In this document: one piece after another, positions 10,727-18,620 of the stretch | Numbering within the stretch: the first letter of the stretch is position 1 | Layout: each line of letters opens with the position of its first letter | NCBI GenBank assembly: GCA_937958045.1 | Contig: CALFXL010000052.1 | Span: forward strand, 50,821-114,820 | Direction: 5' to 3' | Length of the DNA: 64,000 bases | DNA from: an uncultured Opitutaceae bacterium | GTDB lineage: Bacteria; Verrucomicrobiota; Verrucomicrobiia; Opitutales; Opitutaceae | The notes under the pieces: model-generated | Told to the model about the DNA's origin: nothing | What the model saw: only the letters and a program-made list of their open reading frames with translations | The model's database searches: none | Made by a program: the position numbers and the translations under genes

Positions 10727-11356
10727 ATGAAACAGCTCGCCCTCCCCTCCCTCGCGCTCGGATGCGCCGTCTTGGTTTTCGCTGGATGCAGTCCCAGCCG
10801 CGGCGTCAAGAACCCGTCGGGGGTCCCCGTGACCGAAATGAAAGCCGACGAACGCGGCTTCGTCGCCGGCACCGGTGTCGAATCGCAGGACCTCGTCGCC
10901 GTGACTGACAAGATGGCCCGCAGCATCCTCGCCATTCCCCAAATCGCCCGTGCGCAAACCCCGCCGACCGTCGTGCTCGAGGACGTCGTCAACGACACGC
11001 GCTTCCCGATCAACCGAAACATCTTCCTTACGCGCATCCGCGCCTCGCTCAATTCCAAGGCCGCCGGCCGCGTCAACTTCCTCGCCCGCGATCGCATGAA
11101 CGCCCTCGAGCGCGAACGCGCGTTGAAACAACAGGGCAATGTCACCGCCAGCGCCGATCCGCACGTCGTGGAGTTCTTGGGCGCCGACTATTTCCTCACC
11201 GGACGCCTCGAAGGCATGAGCGGCCGCACCAGCGCCGGTGTCAGCGACTACATCCTTTATTCCTTCCAACTCATCGACGCGCGCACCAGCGCCATCGTCT
11301 GGGAAGACTTTGCCGAGATCAAAAAACAGGGCCTCGAAGACGCCGCCTACCGCTGA
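10727..11356 (+). CDS. lpoB: LpoB-type penicillin-binding-protein activator lipoprotein
   Basis: 209 residues. ATG 10727 is preferred over an upstream TTG in frame because it gives a clean lipoprotein signal with lipobox VFAGC (Cys21). The body matches the LpoB/COG3417 pattern: ESQDLVAVTDKMARSILAIP, PPTVVLEDVVNDTRFPIN, INRNIFLTRIRASLNSKA, FLGADYFLTGRLEGMS, and FQLIDARTSAIVWEDFAEIKK near the C-terminus. In E. coli, LpoB is an outer-membrane lipoprotein that activates PBP1b in peptidoglycan synthesis. Here the same role is inferred from similarity. It heads a cassette of three further exported proteins on the same strand. Confidence 0.88.
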   Translation: MKQLALPSLALGCAVLVFAGCSPSRGVKNPSGVPVTEMKADERGFVAGTGVESQDLVAVTDKMARSILAIPQIARAQTPPTVVLEDVVNDTRFPINRNIFLTRIRASLNSKAAGRVNFLARDRMNALERERALKQQGNVTASADPHVVEFLGADYFLTGRLEGMSGRTSAGVSDYILYSFQLIDARTSAIVWEDFAEIKKQGLEDAAYR

Positions 11357-11387
11357 GCGGGCCTTGTAGTGGAAAAACCAATACACC

Positions 11388-11798
11388 ATGAAAACCACCG
11401 TCTCCCTCCTCGCCGCCGCGCTCGTCGCCTTCGCCGGCTGCGCCAATCCCCCCGGTCCTTTCGCCCCGCAGGACACCACCAAATACACGCTCGAGAACAC
11501 CGACAGCTTCGTGCTGCTCGATAAGCCCACGCAAAATTCCGTCACCTGCACCGGCCTCCAGGAAACCATCAACAGCGACGGACGTCTTGAGGTTGTGGCC
11601 AACGTCAAGAACCGCGAAAGCCGTCGCATCCAGGTCCAGGTCAGCTGCGTGTTCAAAAACGAGGCCGGCTTCTCCACAGGCGACGAAACGCCCTGGCAAA
11701 ATCTCATCCTCAGCGAAAACGCCACCGAAGCCGTGCGTTTCACCGCCATGAATACCCAGGCTAAAAAATACACGGTGCGCGTCCGTCAGGCTCGCTGA
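11388..11798 (+). CDS. YcfL-like (DUF1425) lipoprotein
   Basis: 136 residues with lipoprotein signal MKTTVSLLAAALVAFAGC (lipid-modified Cys18). The remainder looks like a single small beta-sandwich of the DUF1425/YcfL family (COG5633): VLLDKPTQNSVTCTGLQETINSDG, then VVANVKNRESRRIQVQVSCVFKN and TPWQNLILSENATEAVRFTA. In enterobacteria ycfL sits directly beside lpoB, and here it starts 31 bases after the lpoB stop, so the pairing is conserved. Its molecular job is not established. Confidence 0.82.
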   Translation: MKTTVSLLAAALVAFAGCANPPGPFAPQDTTKYTLENTDSFVLLDKPTQNSVTCTGLQETINSDGRLEVVANVKNRESRRIQVQVSCVFKNEAGFSTGDETPWQNLILSENATEAVRFTAMNTQAKKYTVRVRQAR

Positions 11799-11852
11799 TC
11801 CGCGCGAGGATTTTCCCCGCACATCGCCGCACCGCTGCAACGCAAGAACACC

Positions 11853-12851
11853 ATGAAAACCTCCCGCGCCCTCCTCACTGCGTCACTGGTCATTGGTCAT
11901 TGGTCTTTCTCCTCTGTCGCTTACGCCGCGAAAGAACCCGAGGCGCCCGTCCCCGTCACCCGCCAGCTCACCCCCGCGCCGGAATCGCGCGAGACTTACG
12001 ACTACCAGCAGCGTCTTTACGGCCCGGCCGAAAGCCTCATCGCACCCGATAAAGCCCGCATCGTGCTCGATGGTTTCCGCGCCGCCAACGAGAAACTCGG
12101 CGATCCACGCTACCTCATCTACGTGAACCGGGATCTCGTGGAAAACTCGGGGCTCAAACTCACCAGCCGCACCGAGCGCACGGAAGCCACGCAGACAGAT
12201 AAACACGTTTCGTTTGAAGCCGATCCGAACGCGCCGCGTACCGACAGCGCTTCCGCGCAAACCCAGATCAATGTCGCCGTCGGCGGTGGCGACGCCGGTT
12301 CCGCCAACTCGCAACCGGTTCCCGGCAAGGGCTCGGCCAGCCAGCAAACATCGAAAGTTTCCGCAGAAAACACCTACAAGGCCGAAGATCCCACCGTGCA
12401 GTCGCTCGCCGATCGTCAGACGGTGCGCGAAGTCGAGCGCTTGCTCGGGCGTCCGCTTCGTTATTCCGGCGCGCGCCTGGCCGATCAACGCACTGCCACC
12501 GCGCTCATCGCCGATCGTCCGCTCGATCATTTCACCGCGCCCGCCAACGACGCCGCGCGCAAAGATCGCGAAGCACTCGCCAAGGTCACCGACATCGTCA
12601 TCGAAGCGCTGATCTCCAGCCGCCAGGCGGTCGTCACCGGCGTCTCTGGCGACGAAACCGTCAACATTCCCGACATCCAGCTCACCGCCATCCGTCTTTC
12701 CGACTCGGCCATCCTCGGCCAGGCCAGCTCCGCCGACGTCCTCGGCAAAGATCAATACGCCGGCCCGCTCACCAAGCAGTTCGACATTCGCGATATCACC
12801 GAGGCCGTCGCGCTCGCGCTCCTCGAAGATATCTCGGTGACGGTGAAATAA
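11853..12851 (+). CDS. Exported protein of unknown function in the LpoB cassette
   Basis: 332 residues with a signal peptide ending near residue 26 (SVAYA/AK). There is no lipobox, unlike its neighbours. I do not recognise a named family. The N-terminal part has RIVLDGFRAANEKLGDPRYL; the middle (about residues 105-180) is Ser/Gln/Ala-rich and probably disordered. The C-terminal third (VIEALISSRQAVVTG, IPDIQLTAIRLSDSAILGQA, AVALALLEDISV) resembles the alternating strand/helix order of LpoB/CsgG-like folds, so it could be a distant LpoB relative. The signal-peptide codons contain two copies of a GTCATTG heptad that also forms the repeat near 14.3 kb. Confidence 0.7.
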   Translation: MKTSRALLTASLVIGHWSFSSVAYAAKEPEAPVPVTRQLTPAPESRETYDYQQRLYGPAESLIAPDKARIVLDGFRAANEKLGDPRYLIYVNRDLVENSGLKLTSRTERTEATQTDKHVSFEADPNAPRTDSASAQTQINVAVGGGDAGSANSQPVPGKGSASQQTSKVSAENTYKAEDPTVQSLADRQTVREVERLLGRPLRYSGARLADQRTATALIADRPLDHFTAPANDAARKDREALAKVTDIVIEALISSRQAVVTGVSGDETVNIPDIQLTAIRLSDSAILGQASSADVLGKDQYAGPLTKQFDIRDITEAVALALLEDISVTVK

Positions 12852-12983
12852 CTTCGTTCTGATCGCGGCGTGGACTTCTGCTTCGCGCCGCGAGCTTGTT
12901 TGCTCCGTTCGTGCGCCCGGTCGAAAAAACTGTCCCGCCGTCCGGGTTGCTTCGACGGCGCCGACATTCATTTTCGACTTTTC

Positions 12984-14225
12984 ATGCTCCGCCGGCTTTC
13001 CAACCGCTCTTCACGCGTTCTGGGCGCGACGCTCGCCGCCGCTCTCGTGTTCGCCGGCTGTACGCACACGCCCCCCACGCGCTACGTGCCGATCACCGGG
13101 GACGCGCTTGTGGACGGCAAAGCACATCTCGAAGCCGCTCTGCCGAAAGACCGCGTGTTGTGGGAATATCGCGTCGCCGCGACCGCCATGCGCCGCGGCA
13201 TTTTCGACGAAGCGCGCGCACAACTTGATGGCGCGCTTTCGCAGGCTGCCGCCAACTACGGCAACATCAGCGCGCAAGCCGCCAAATCGCGTCGCATGTT
13301 TCGCCGTGAATCCGACAAGCCCTTCATCGGCGAACCTTACGAACGCGCGCTCGCCCATTTTTATCGCGCCATCCTCTATTGGCAGGACGGCGAACCCGAC
13401 AACGCCCGCGCGCTCCTGCGCACCGCGCAACTACTCGACAGCGACACGGCGGACAAAACTTACGCGGGCGACTACGTGCTGTTCGATTATCTCGAAGGGT
13501 TCGTGACGTCCCGCCTCGGCGGCAACGGCTCCGACGCGCTCGCTCGCGCTCGCGCCAACGCCCGCGCGCAGGGCCGCGCCGTCCCTCCCGATTACGACAC
13601 CGCCGCCAACGTGCTCGTCTTCGCGGAGTTTGGCCGCGGTCCGCAGAAGTATTCAGATGGTCAATACAACGAACGTCTGAAGTTCACCACCACGCCATCC
13701 GCCGCGCAATCCGCCGTGTTGGAAGTCGCCGGACGACGCGTGTCTTTGCCCGCTTACGACGATCTGAACTTCCAGGCCACCACCCGCGGAGGTCGCGTGA
13801 TGGATCACATCCTCGGCAACAAAGCCGTATTCAAAGGCACCGCCGAAGGTGTGGGCGATGTTGCCCTCGTCGGCGCCACCGTCGCCGCCGACAACATTTA
13901 CCGCTACGACGGCACCTACAATCGCGACGCCGCCAATGTCGCCATCGCGCTCGCCGCAGTCGGCATCATCAGCAAACTCACCGCCTCCGCCACCACGCCC
14001 GAAGCCGACACGCGCACGTGGGACAACATCCCGCAGTACCTTAGCTTCGCCGCACTGCGCCTGGAACCCGGCGAGTATCCCGCAACGATCACTTTCCTCG
14101 ACGCCTCCGGGCGACCCGTTGCAAACGGTCGCCGCGACTTCACGCTCACCGTAGCCGCGCAGTCGGAGAGCATCGGCGCGCGCCGGCAAGATACCGTCGT
14201 GTTTCTCAGCCAGCTCTTCAACTGA
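12984..14225 (+). CDS. COG3014-like lipoprotein with helical repeats
   Basis: 413 residues. ATG 12984 is chosen over upstream in-frame starts because it yields the lipobox VFAGC (Cys26). Residues 45-210 are helical and TPR-like (LEAALPKDRVLWEYRVAATA, ERALAHFYRAILYWQDGEPD, NARALLRTAQLLDS). The rest includes NVLVFAEFGRGPQKYSDG, RGGRVMDHILGNKAVFKG and a C-terminal beta region (LEPGEYPATITFLDASGR). The sequence fits the family I remember as COG3014, a predicted lipoprotein recurrently linked with COG3417 (LpoB-like) and COG5633 (YcfL) genes, as here. The biochemical function is unknown; envelope assembly is inferred. Confidence 0.75.
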   Translation: MLRRLSNRSSRVLGATLAAALVFAGCTHTPPTRYVPITGDALVDGKAHLEAALPKDRVLWEYRVAATAMRRGIFDEARAQLDGALSQAAANYGNISAQAAKSRRMFRRESDKPFIGEPYERALAHFYRAILYWQDGEPDNARALLRTAQLLDSDTADKTYAGDYVLFDYLEGFVTSRLGGNGSDALARARANARAQGRAVPPDYDTAANVLVFAEFGRGPQKYSDGQYNERLKFTTTPSAAQSAVLEVAGRRVSLPAYDDLNFQATTRGGRVMDHILGNKAVFKGTAEGVGDVALVGATVAADNIYRYDGTYNRDAANVAIALAAVGIISKLTASATTPEADTRTWDNIPQYLSFAALRLEPGEYPATITFLDASGRPVANGRRDFTLTVAAQSESIGARRQDTVVFLSQLFN

Positions 14226-14232
14226 GCGAGCA

Positions 14233-14250
14233 ACGCTCCAGATGGAGCGT
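14233..14250 (+). terminator. Palindromic hairpin after the lipoprotein cassette
   Basis: A perfect 8-bp stem, ACGCTCCA / TGGAGCGT, with a 2-base spacer starts 7 bases after the stop at 14225. The central bases make it a near-continuous palindrome. No T-run follows, so it could be a factor-dependent terminator, an mRNA 3'-end stabiliser or a dispersed palindromic repeat. Confidence 0.35.
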
Positions 14251-14295
14251 CCAACTCCGCGTGCTACAAACCTGCATGCCTATCGCCACTAGCCG

Positions 14296-14340
14296 TTGGG
14301 CACTGGTCATTCGTCATTCTTCATTCGTCATTCCCGCCCC
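14296..14340 (+). repeat. Heptameric GTCATTC-type short tandem repeat
   Basis: In the 201-base gap before the aldo/keto reductase, the heptad GTCATTC recurs in register (GTCATTC, GTCATTC, TTCATTC, GTCATTC) after CACTGG. The same CACTGGTCATT word plus two heptads (GTCATTG) occurs at 11885-11905 inside the signal-peptide codons of the unknown exported protein. This resembles the heptameric short tandem repeats known from cyanobacterial genomes. It is not a CRISPR array: there are no spacers. Nothing else recognisable was seen in the rest of the gap. Confidence 0.7.
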
Positions 14341-14426
14341 GCTTTCCTGACTGTAATTTCCACCTGCCCTCGCCTCCGCCCGCGCCCCGCCTCCCTCTTC
14401 TCTTTTCACACCATTCACACGCCCCC

Positions 14427-15425
14427 ATGTCTTACCAACCCGCGCCCACTCGTTACGACAACCCCGCGTTCTACCGCCGCACCGGTCGCAGCGGCCTGAA
14501 GCTTCCACGCCTCTCGCTCGGTCTCTGGCACAATTTCGGCGACACGGATCTTTACGCCAACAGCCGCGCGCTCGTTCTGCGCGCCTTCGACCTCGGCATC
14601 ACCCATTTCGATCTCGCCAACAACTACGGACCACCGCCCGGCGCCGCGGAGAAAAACTTCGGCCGCATTCTCCGCGAAGACCTCGCCGCGTATCGCGACG
14701 AAATCATCATCTCCACCAAGGCCGGTTACTTGATGTGGGACGGGCCTTACGGCGATTGGGGTTCGCGCAAGTACTTGCTCGCGTCGCTCGATCAAAGCCT
14801 GCGTCGCCTCGGCGTGGATTACGTCGATATTTTTTATCACCACCGTCCCGATCCCGAAACGCCGCTCGAAGAAACCATGGGCGCGCTCGCTCACGCGGTC
14901 CGTTCCGGCAAAGCGCTCTACGTCGCGCTCTCGAACTACAATCCCGAACAAACCGCCCGCGCCGCCGCCATCCTGCGCGATCTCGGCACGCCCTGCCTGC
15001 TGCATCAGCCGAAATACCACATGTACGAACGCACGCCCGAGCGCGGTCTCTTCGACGTATTGCTCAAGGAAGGCATCGGCTGCATCCCGTTCTGTCCGCT
15101 CGCGCAAGGTCTCCTCACCAATCGTTATCTCAACGGCATCCCGGAGGACTCGCGCGCCGTGCGCGATCCGCGTTTCCTCAAACCCGAACACATCACTGAG
15201 GAGAAACTCGTCCAGCTCCGTCAGCTCAACGCCTTCGCGCAAGCCCGCGGACAATCGCTCGCGCAACTCGCGCTTTCGTGGGTGCTTCGTCAGCCCGCCG
15301 TCACCACCGCCCTCATCGGCGCCAGTAAGGTCGCGCAAATCGAAGACAACATCGCCGCGCTCAACACGCCCGATCTCACGGCGCAGGAATCCGCTCAGAT
15401 CGACGCCATCCTCGGCAATGCCTGA
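14427..15425 (+). CDS. Aldo/keto reductase, YghZ/Kv-beta-like
   Basis: 332 residues, a full-length TIM-barrel aldo/keto reductase. The catalytic tetrad is visible: Asp62 and Tyr67 in FDLANNYGPPPG, Lys98 in STKAGY, His139 in FYHHRPD. The closest group is the YghZ (L-glyceraldehyde-3-phosphate/methylglyoxal reductase) and potassium-channel beta-subunit-like branch, indicated by TGRSGLKLPRLSLGLW, the GPPPGAAEKNFGRIL loop and LIGASKVAQIEDNIAAL near the C-terminus. It should be cytoplasmic and NADPH-dependent. The physiological substrate is not clear. rsmE begins 27 bases downstream, so the two may be co-transcribed. Confidence 0.9.
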   Translation: MSYQPAPTRYDNPAFYRRTGRSGLKLPRLSLGLWHNFGDTDLYANSRALVLRAFDLGITHFDLANNYGPPPGAAEKNFGRILREDLAAYRDEIIISTKAGYLMWDGPYGDWGSRKYLLASLDQSLRRLGVDYVDIFYHHRPDPETPLEETMGALAHAVRSGKALYVALSNYNPEQTARAAAILRDLGTPCLLHQPKYHMYERTPERGLFDVLLKEGIGCIPFCPLAQGLLTNRYLNGIPEDSRAVRDPRFLKPEHITEEKLVQLRQLNAFAQARGQSLAQLALSWVLRQPAVTTALIGASKVAQIEDNIAALNTPDLTAQESAQIDAILGNA

Positions 15426-15452
15426 CCGGCCCGAGGCGTTTCGAAACGCTCC

Positions 15453-16199
15453 GTGAACATCCTTCTCTTCACCCCCGACGAAGCCGCCTCCCCGCTCCCG
15501 CGCACGGATCCGCGCGCGATTCATCTACTCGAGGTCCTGCGTCGCCAAAAACTGGATACATTCGACGCGGGCCTCCTCGATGGTCCGCGCGGCAAGGGCA
15601 CGCTCGTCGACATCACGCCCGACGCGATTCACCTCCGCTTCGCGTGGGGCTCGCCGCCGCCGCCGCTCGATCCGATCACCTTGCTGATCGGTCTGCCGCG
15701 TCCGCAAACCGCGCGTAAAATTCTTCGCGAAGCCACCGCGCTCGGCGTCAGTGCGATCCACTTTTTCCCCTCCGATCGCGGTGAATCGTCCTACATGCGC
15801 AGCACGCTTTGGACATCCGGCGAATGGCGCCAGCAACTCATCACCGGCGCCGAGCAAGCCTTCTGCACGCGCCTGCCTGCGATCACCTGGACGCAACCGC
15901 TTGCCGCGCTCATCGACGCGTTGCCGCCCCCCGCCAATGCCCCGCGCATCGCGCTCGACAATTACGAGTCGCCCGAAGCGCTCGGTCACTGTCGCAGCCT
16001 GCGCGACACATCTTCGGCAGACGCCGCGATACCGCTCGTGCTCGCCATCGGCTCCGAGCGCGGCTGGTCGCCCGCCGAGCGCGATTTGCTTCGGGCAAAA
16101 AACTTCGCGCTCGCTCATCTCGGTTCGCGCGTCCTGCGCGCCGAAACCGCCGTCGTCGCGGCGGTCGCCATCGTCAAAGCCCGCCTCGGCTTGATGTGA
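15453..16199 (+). CDS. rsmE: 16S rRNA (uracil1498-N3)-methyltransferase
   Basis: 248 residues from a GTG start at 15453; no ATG gives the family N-terminus. This is a SPOUT-class methyltransferase of the RsmE family, which methylates U1498 of 16S rRNA with S-adenosylmethionine. Family features are RAIHLLEVLR (PUA-like start), LIGLPRPQTARKILREATALG, VSAIHFFPSDRGESSY, EQAFCTRLPAI, and the C-terminal knot with LGSRVLRAETAVVAA (223-236). The usual GPEGG loop reads GSERG (200-204), a deviation in the cofactor-binding knot. It ends 12 bases from the convergent rsmD gene. Confidence 0.92.
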   Translation: MNILLFTPDEAASPLPRTDPRAIHLLEVLRRQKLDTFDAGLLDGPRGKGTLVDITPDAIHLRFAWGSPPPPLDPITLLIGLPRPQTARKILREATALGVSAIHFFPSDRGESSYMRSTLWTSGEWRQQLITGAEQAFCTRLPAITWTQPLAALIDALPPPANAPRIALDNYESPEALGHCRSLRDTSSADAAIPLVLAIGSERGWSPAERDLLRAKNFALAHLGSRVLRAETAVVAAVAIVKARLGLM

Positions 16200-16211
16200 G
16201 CGCTCGCATTC

Positions 16212-16796
16212 TCAGGCTTCCCCAGCCTGCGATGTTTTGCGGAAAAACGCGACCGTGGGTTGTCGCGCGCCTTTTCCCAGCCGGCGCACACAGGTCCAGC
16301 CCGCTGGCTCGAGCGTGATTTCGCCCGGCATCTCGAACACAATCACCGGATCTTTCCTCGGCGCGAGCATCTCCGACAGCCGCGCAAAAAGCGGCTCAGC
16401 GATGTATCCAATAATCTCATACGGCGGGTCGATGAACACGAGATCGGGCGCTTCCTCGCCCGCAGGCATTTTCCACGTGAGCACATCCGTTTGAGCGACC
16501 GTGAGCGTTCGTGCGTCGTGCCCCGCGCTCTTGCACACCGCGGCGATGTTTTTCGCGAGGCACGCGGTCGCACGCGCATTTTTCTCCACAAAATATCCGC
16601 CCGCCGCGCCGCGGCTCACCGCTTCGAGTCCATACGCACCGCTGCCAGCAAACAAATCGAGAAAACGCGCGCCCGGCACGTGCGATGCGATGCTCGAAAA
16701 CACCGCTTGTCGCACGCCGTCCGTCGCCGGTCGTGTGGCGTCGCCTTTCGGCGTCAACAGCGGAATCCCGCGCGCCACTCCGCCGCTGATCCTCAT
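16212..16796 (-). CDS. rsmD: 16S rRNA (guanine966-N2)-methyltransferase
   Basis: 194 residues, typical of RsmD. MRISGGVARGIPLLTPKG and TRPATDGVRQAVFSSI are the characteristic N-terminus. The SAM-binding motif LDLFAGSGAYG is at 46-56 and the catalytic DPPY at 123-126 (VFIDPPYE). It methylates G966 of 16S rRNA during small-subunit assembly. It is convergent with rsmE, so two 16S rRNA methyltransferases lie end to end, and divergent from the cytochrome c gene. Confidence 0.95.
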   Translation of the reverse strand: MRISGGVARGIPLLTPKGDATRPATDGVRQAVFSSIASHVPGARFLDLFAGSGAYGLEAVSRGAAGGYFVEKNARATACLAKNIAAVCKSAGHDARTLTVAQTDVLTWKMPAGEEAPDLVFIDPPYEIIGYIAEPLFARLSEMLAPRKDPVIVFEMPGEITLEPAGWTCVRRLGKGARQPTVAFFRKTSQAGEA

Positions 16797-16801
16797 GCGA
16801 T

Positions 16802-16821
16802 CGCCCGCGAAAATGCGGGCG
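16802..16821 (-). other. GC-rich hairpin in the rsmD leader
   Basis: A perfect 7-bp inverted repeat CGCCCGC / GCGGGCG with a 6-base loop (GAAAAT) begins 6 bases upstream of the rsmD start. In the rsmD mRNA it would fold in the leader right before the initiation region and could reduce translation. The rest of the 216-base gap to the cytochrome c gene shows no further recognisable element. Confidence 0.35.
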
Positions 16822-17012
16822 CAAGCGCTGCGGGAGAGTTGGGTTTCGACAGGATCATGCGTTCAAGATGCGACGTTCGTTCGACGCGTCGCGCGCGTTT
16901 CTGCGCATGCACCGCCCGCGCTGTCAAACTTCGGTCCGCGTCCACAGGCCTTGCTGACCGTTCAACACACCGCGACTTGCCGACGACACCGGGGCGCGAT
17001 TTTGTCCCGCGC

Positions 17013-17411
17013 ATGCTTCACCCGCGCTTGCTTATCGCGTTGCTGTTAGTCGCGCTGCCCGCGCTGTCGTTTGCCGAAGGAAATCCCGTTCGCGGTCGTC
17101 GCTTGTTTCAGTCCCAATGCGCGGCGTGCCACGCCGCCTCCGCGCAACATCGCATCACCGGTCCGGGACTCGCCGGCATCGTCGGTTCACCCGCGGCCCA
17201 GCGCGAAGGGTTCACGTACTCCGACGCGTTGAAAAACGCCGGCCTCACCTGGGACGTTGCCACGCTCGATCGCTATCTCACCGATCCGCCCCAATACATC
17301 CCCGGCACAACGATGACCCAGCCCGTCCCTGCCGCCAACGCGCGCGCCGACATCATCGCCTACCTCGCAACGCTCACACCGCCCGCGCCATCTCCGGCTC
17401 CCGCGCCGTGA
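17013..17411 (+). CDS. Small class I cytochrome c
   Basis: 132 residues. ATG 17013 gives a signal peptide (LLIALLLVALPALSFAEG, cleavage near residue 21); the longer frame upstream overlaps rsmD on the other strand and lacks family similarity. A single haem c site CAACH occupies 36-40, with Met101 in PGTTM as the probable distal ligand, and a core pattern GPGLAGIVG ... FTYSDALKNAGLTWD ... LDRYLTDPPQYIPG ... ADIIAYLATL typical of mitochondrial/c2-type cytochromes. It should be a periplasmic single-haem electron carrier. The C-terminus is Pro/Ala-rich. The redox partner is not evident nearby. Confidence 0.93.
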   Translation: MLHPRLLIALLLVALPALSFAEGNPVRGRRLFQSQCAACHAASAQHRITGPGLAGIVGSPAAQREGFTYSDALKNAGLTWDVATLDRYLTDPPQYIPGTTMTQPVPAANARADIIAYLATLTPPAPSPAPAP

Positions 17412-17461
17412 GCAGTTTCGCGTCGCTTCTGTCGCGCGGTTTGATGTCTGGCTGAGCAGCC

Positions 17462-18433
17462 ATGCGACGTTTTCCCGTTTCCGATCATTGCGACGGCGTT
17501 CGGTTCTTCACGCCCGGCGGCATGCCGTTGCCCGGACCGCGCGACATCTGGCGTTGGTGGCGCGAACGAAAAAAACCGCGTTGGGAAACGCACGTCATCA
17601 CACCGCGCGCCGCTCCGCCCGCTCGCGCAGAAGACGATCCGCACGTCGCCGCCACGTGGATCAATCACTCCACGTTTCTTCTTCAGTTCGGCGGCGTGAA
17701 TGTGATCACCGATCCGGTCTTTTGTGAACGCGTCGGTCCTTTCGGTTTTCTTGGACCGCGCCGGTTTCACGCGCCGGGATTGATCTTCGAAACGCTGCCG
17801 TGCATCGACGCGGTTTTGTTGAGCCACGATCACTACGATCACTGCGACCTCGCGACCTTGCGCAAACTCGCCCGACGCGATCAACCGCGCGTTTTTGCAC
17901 CGCTCGGTCATCGCGATCTCCTCAAACGCGCCGGGTTCACGGACATCGTGGAAATGGATTGGTGGGAAACGCAGTCGCTCGCACCCCGCGCCGCCGACGT
18001 CGCGATCACACTCACGCCCGCGCAACACTGGACCAATCGCCTGAGCTCGGCCCGCTGCTCGCGTTTGTGGGGCGGCTTTTTTCTCCAAACGCCCACTCGC
18101 CGCGTCTATTTCGCGGGCGACAGCGGGTATCACGCGCAGTTTTTTAAAGACATCGCCACGCGCTGCGGCGCGCCCGACCTCGCGCTGATCCCGATCGGCG
18201 CCTACGAACCGCGTTGGTTCATGCGCGGGCAGCACATCAACCCCGCCGAGGCAGTGCACATTCATGGCGAAATCGGCGCCCGTCTGAGCATCGCGATGCA
18301 TTGGGGCGCGTTTCCGTTGACCGATGAAGCGCGAGAGGCTCCTTTAGAAGACCTCCGCAAGGCGCTGGCGGAAGCCGGGATAAGCACCGATTCCTTCATT
18401 GCGATGGAACCCGGCGAAAGCCGCATCGTCTGA
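17462..18433 (+). CDS. NAPE-PLD/UlaG-like metallo-beta-lactamase-fold hydrolase
   Basis: 323 residues, no signal peptide. The metal-binding HxHxDH motif is SHDHYDH (His122, His124, Asp126, His127). It is followed by TPAQHWTNR, YFAGDSGYH (bridging Asp) and MHWGAFPLTDE (last His). INHSTFLLQFGGVNVITDPVF and GPRRFHAPG are typical of the N-acyl-phosphatidylethanolamine phospholipase D-like branch, which cleaves phosphodiester bonds in lipids. Bacterial members are often only annotated as MBL-fold hydrolases, and the substrate here is unproven. It precedes the lipid-transport operon by 187 bases on the same strand, which would fit lipid handling, but that link is inference. Confidence 0.85.
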   Translation: MRRFPVSDHCDGVRFFTPGGMPLPGPRDIWRWWRERKKPRWETHVITPRAAPPARAEDDPHVAATWINHSTFLLQFGGVNVITDPVFCERVGPFGFLGPRRFHAPGLIFETLPCIDAVLLSHDHYDHCDLATLRKLARRDQPRVFAPLGHRDLLKRAGFTDIVEMDWWETQSLAPRAADVAITLTPAQHWTNRLSSARCSRLWGGFFLQTPTRRVYFAGDSGYHAQFFKDIATRCGAPDLALIPIGAYEPRWFMRGQHINPAEAVHIHGEIGARLSIAMHWGAFPLTDEAREAPLEDLRKALAEAGISTDSFIAMEPGESRIV

Positions 18434-18620
18434 AAAACTATCCTTGGCCGAGCGGGTTGGGAAATGCCCCGTGTCGGAAAGGGATTGTTATTAAAAAATT
18501 GCTACTCGCCTTCCAACCTTCTTCGTTAGGCCCCTAATCATCATCGGTTACGGCGGGTTGCCGACTTTACCCAGCCGCCCGGTGCGCATGCTCGTGCCCT
18601 TTTTCGAGACTACCAAATCC

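Noticed and set aside
10709..11773. 354-codon minus-strand frame across the lipoprotein genes
   Set aside because: It spans two genes and their gap on the opposite strand, with no start context or domain; the plus-strand genes have signal peptides and lipoboxes.
14296..14340. Possible CRISPR repeat
   Set aside because: The heptads are directly adjacent without unique spacers and no cas gene is nearby.
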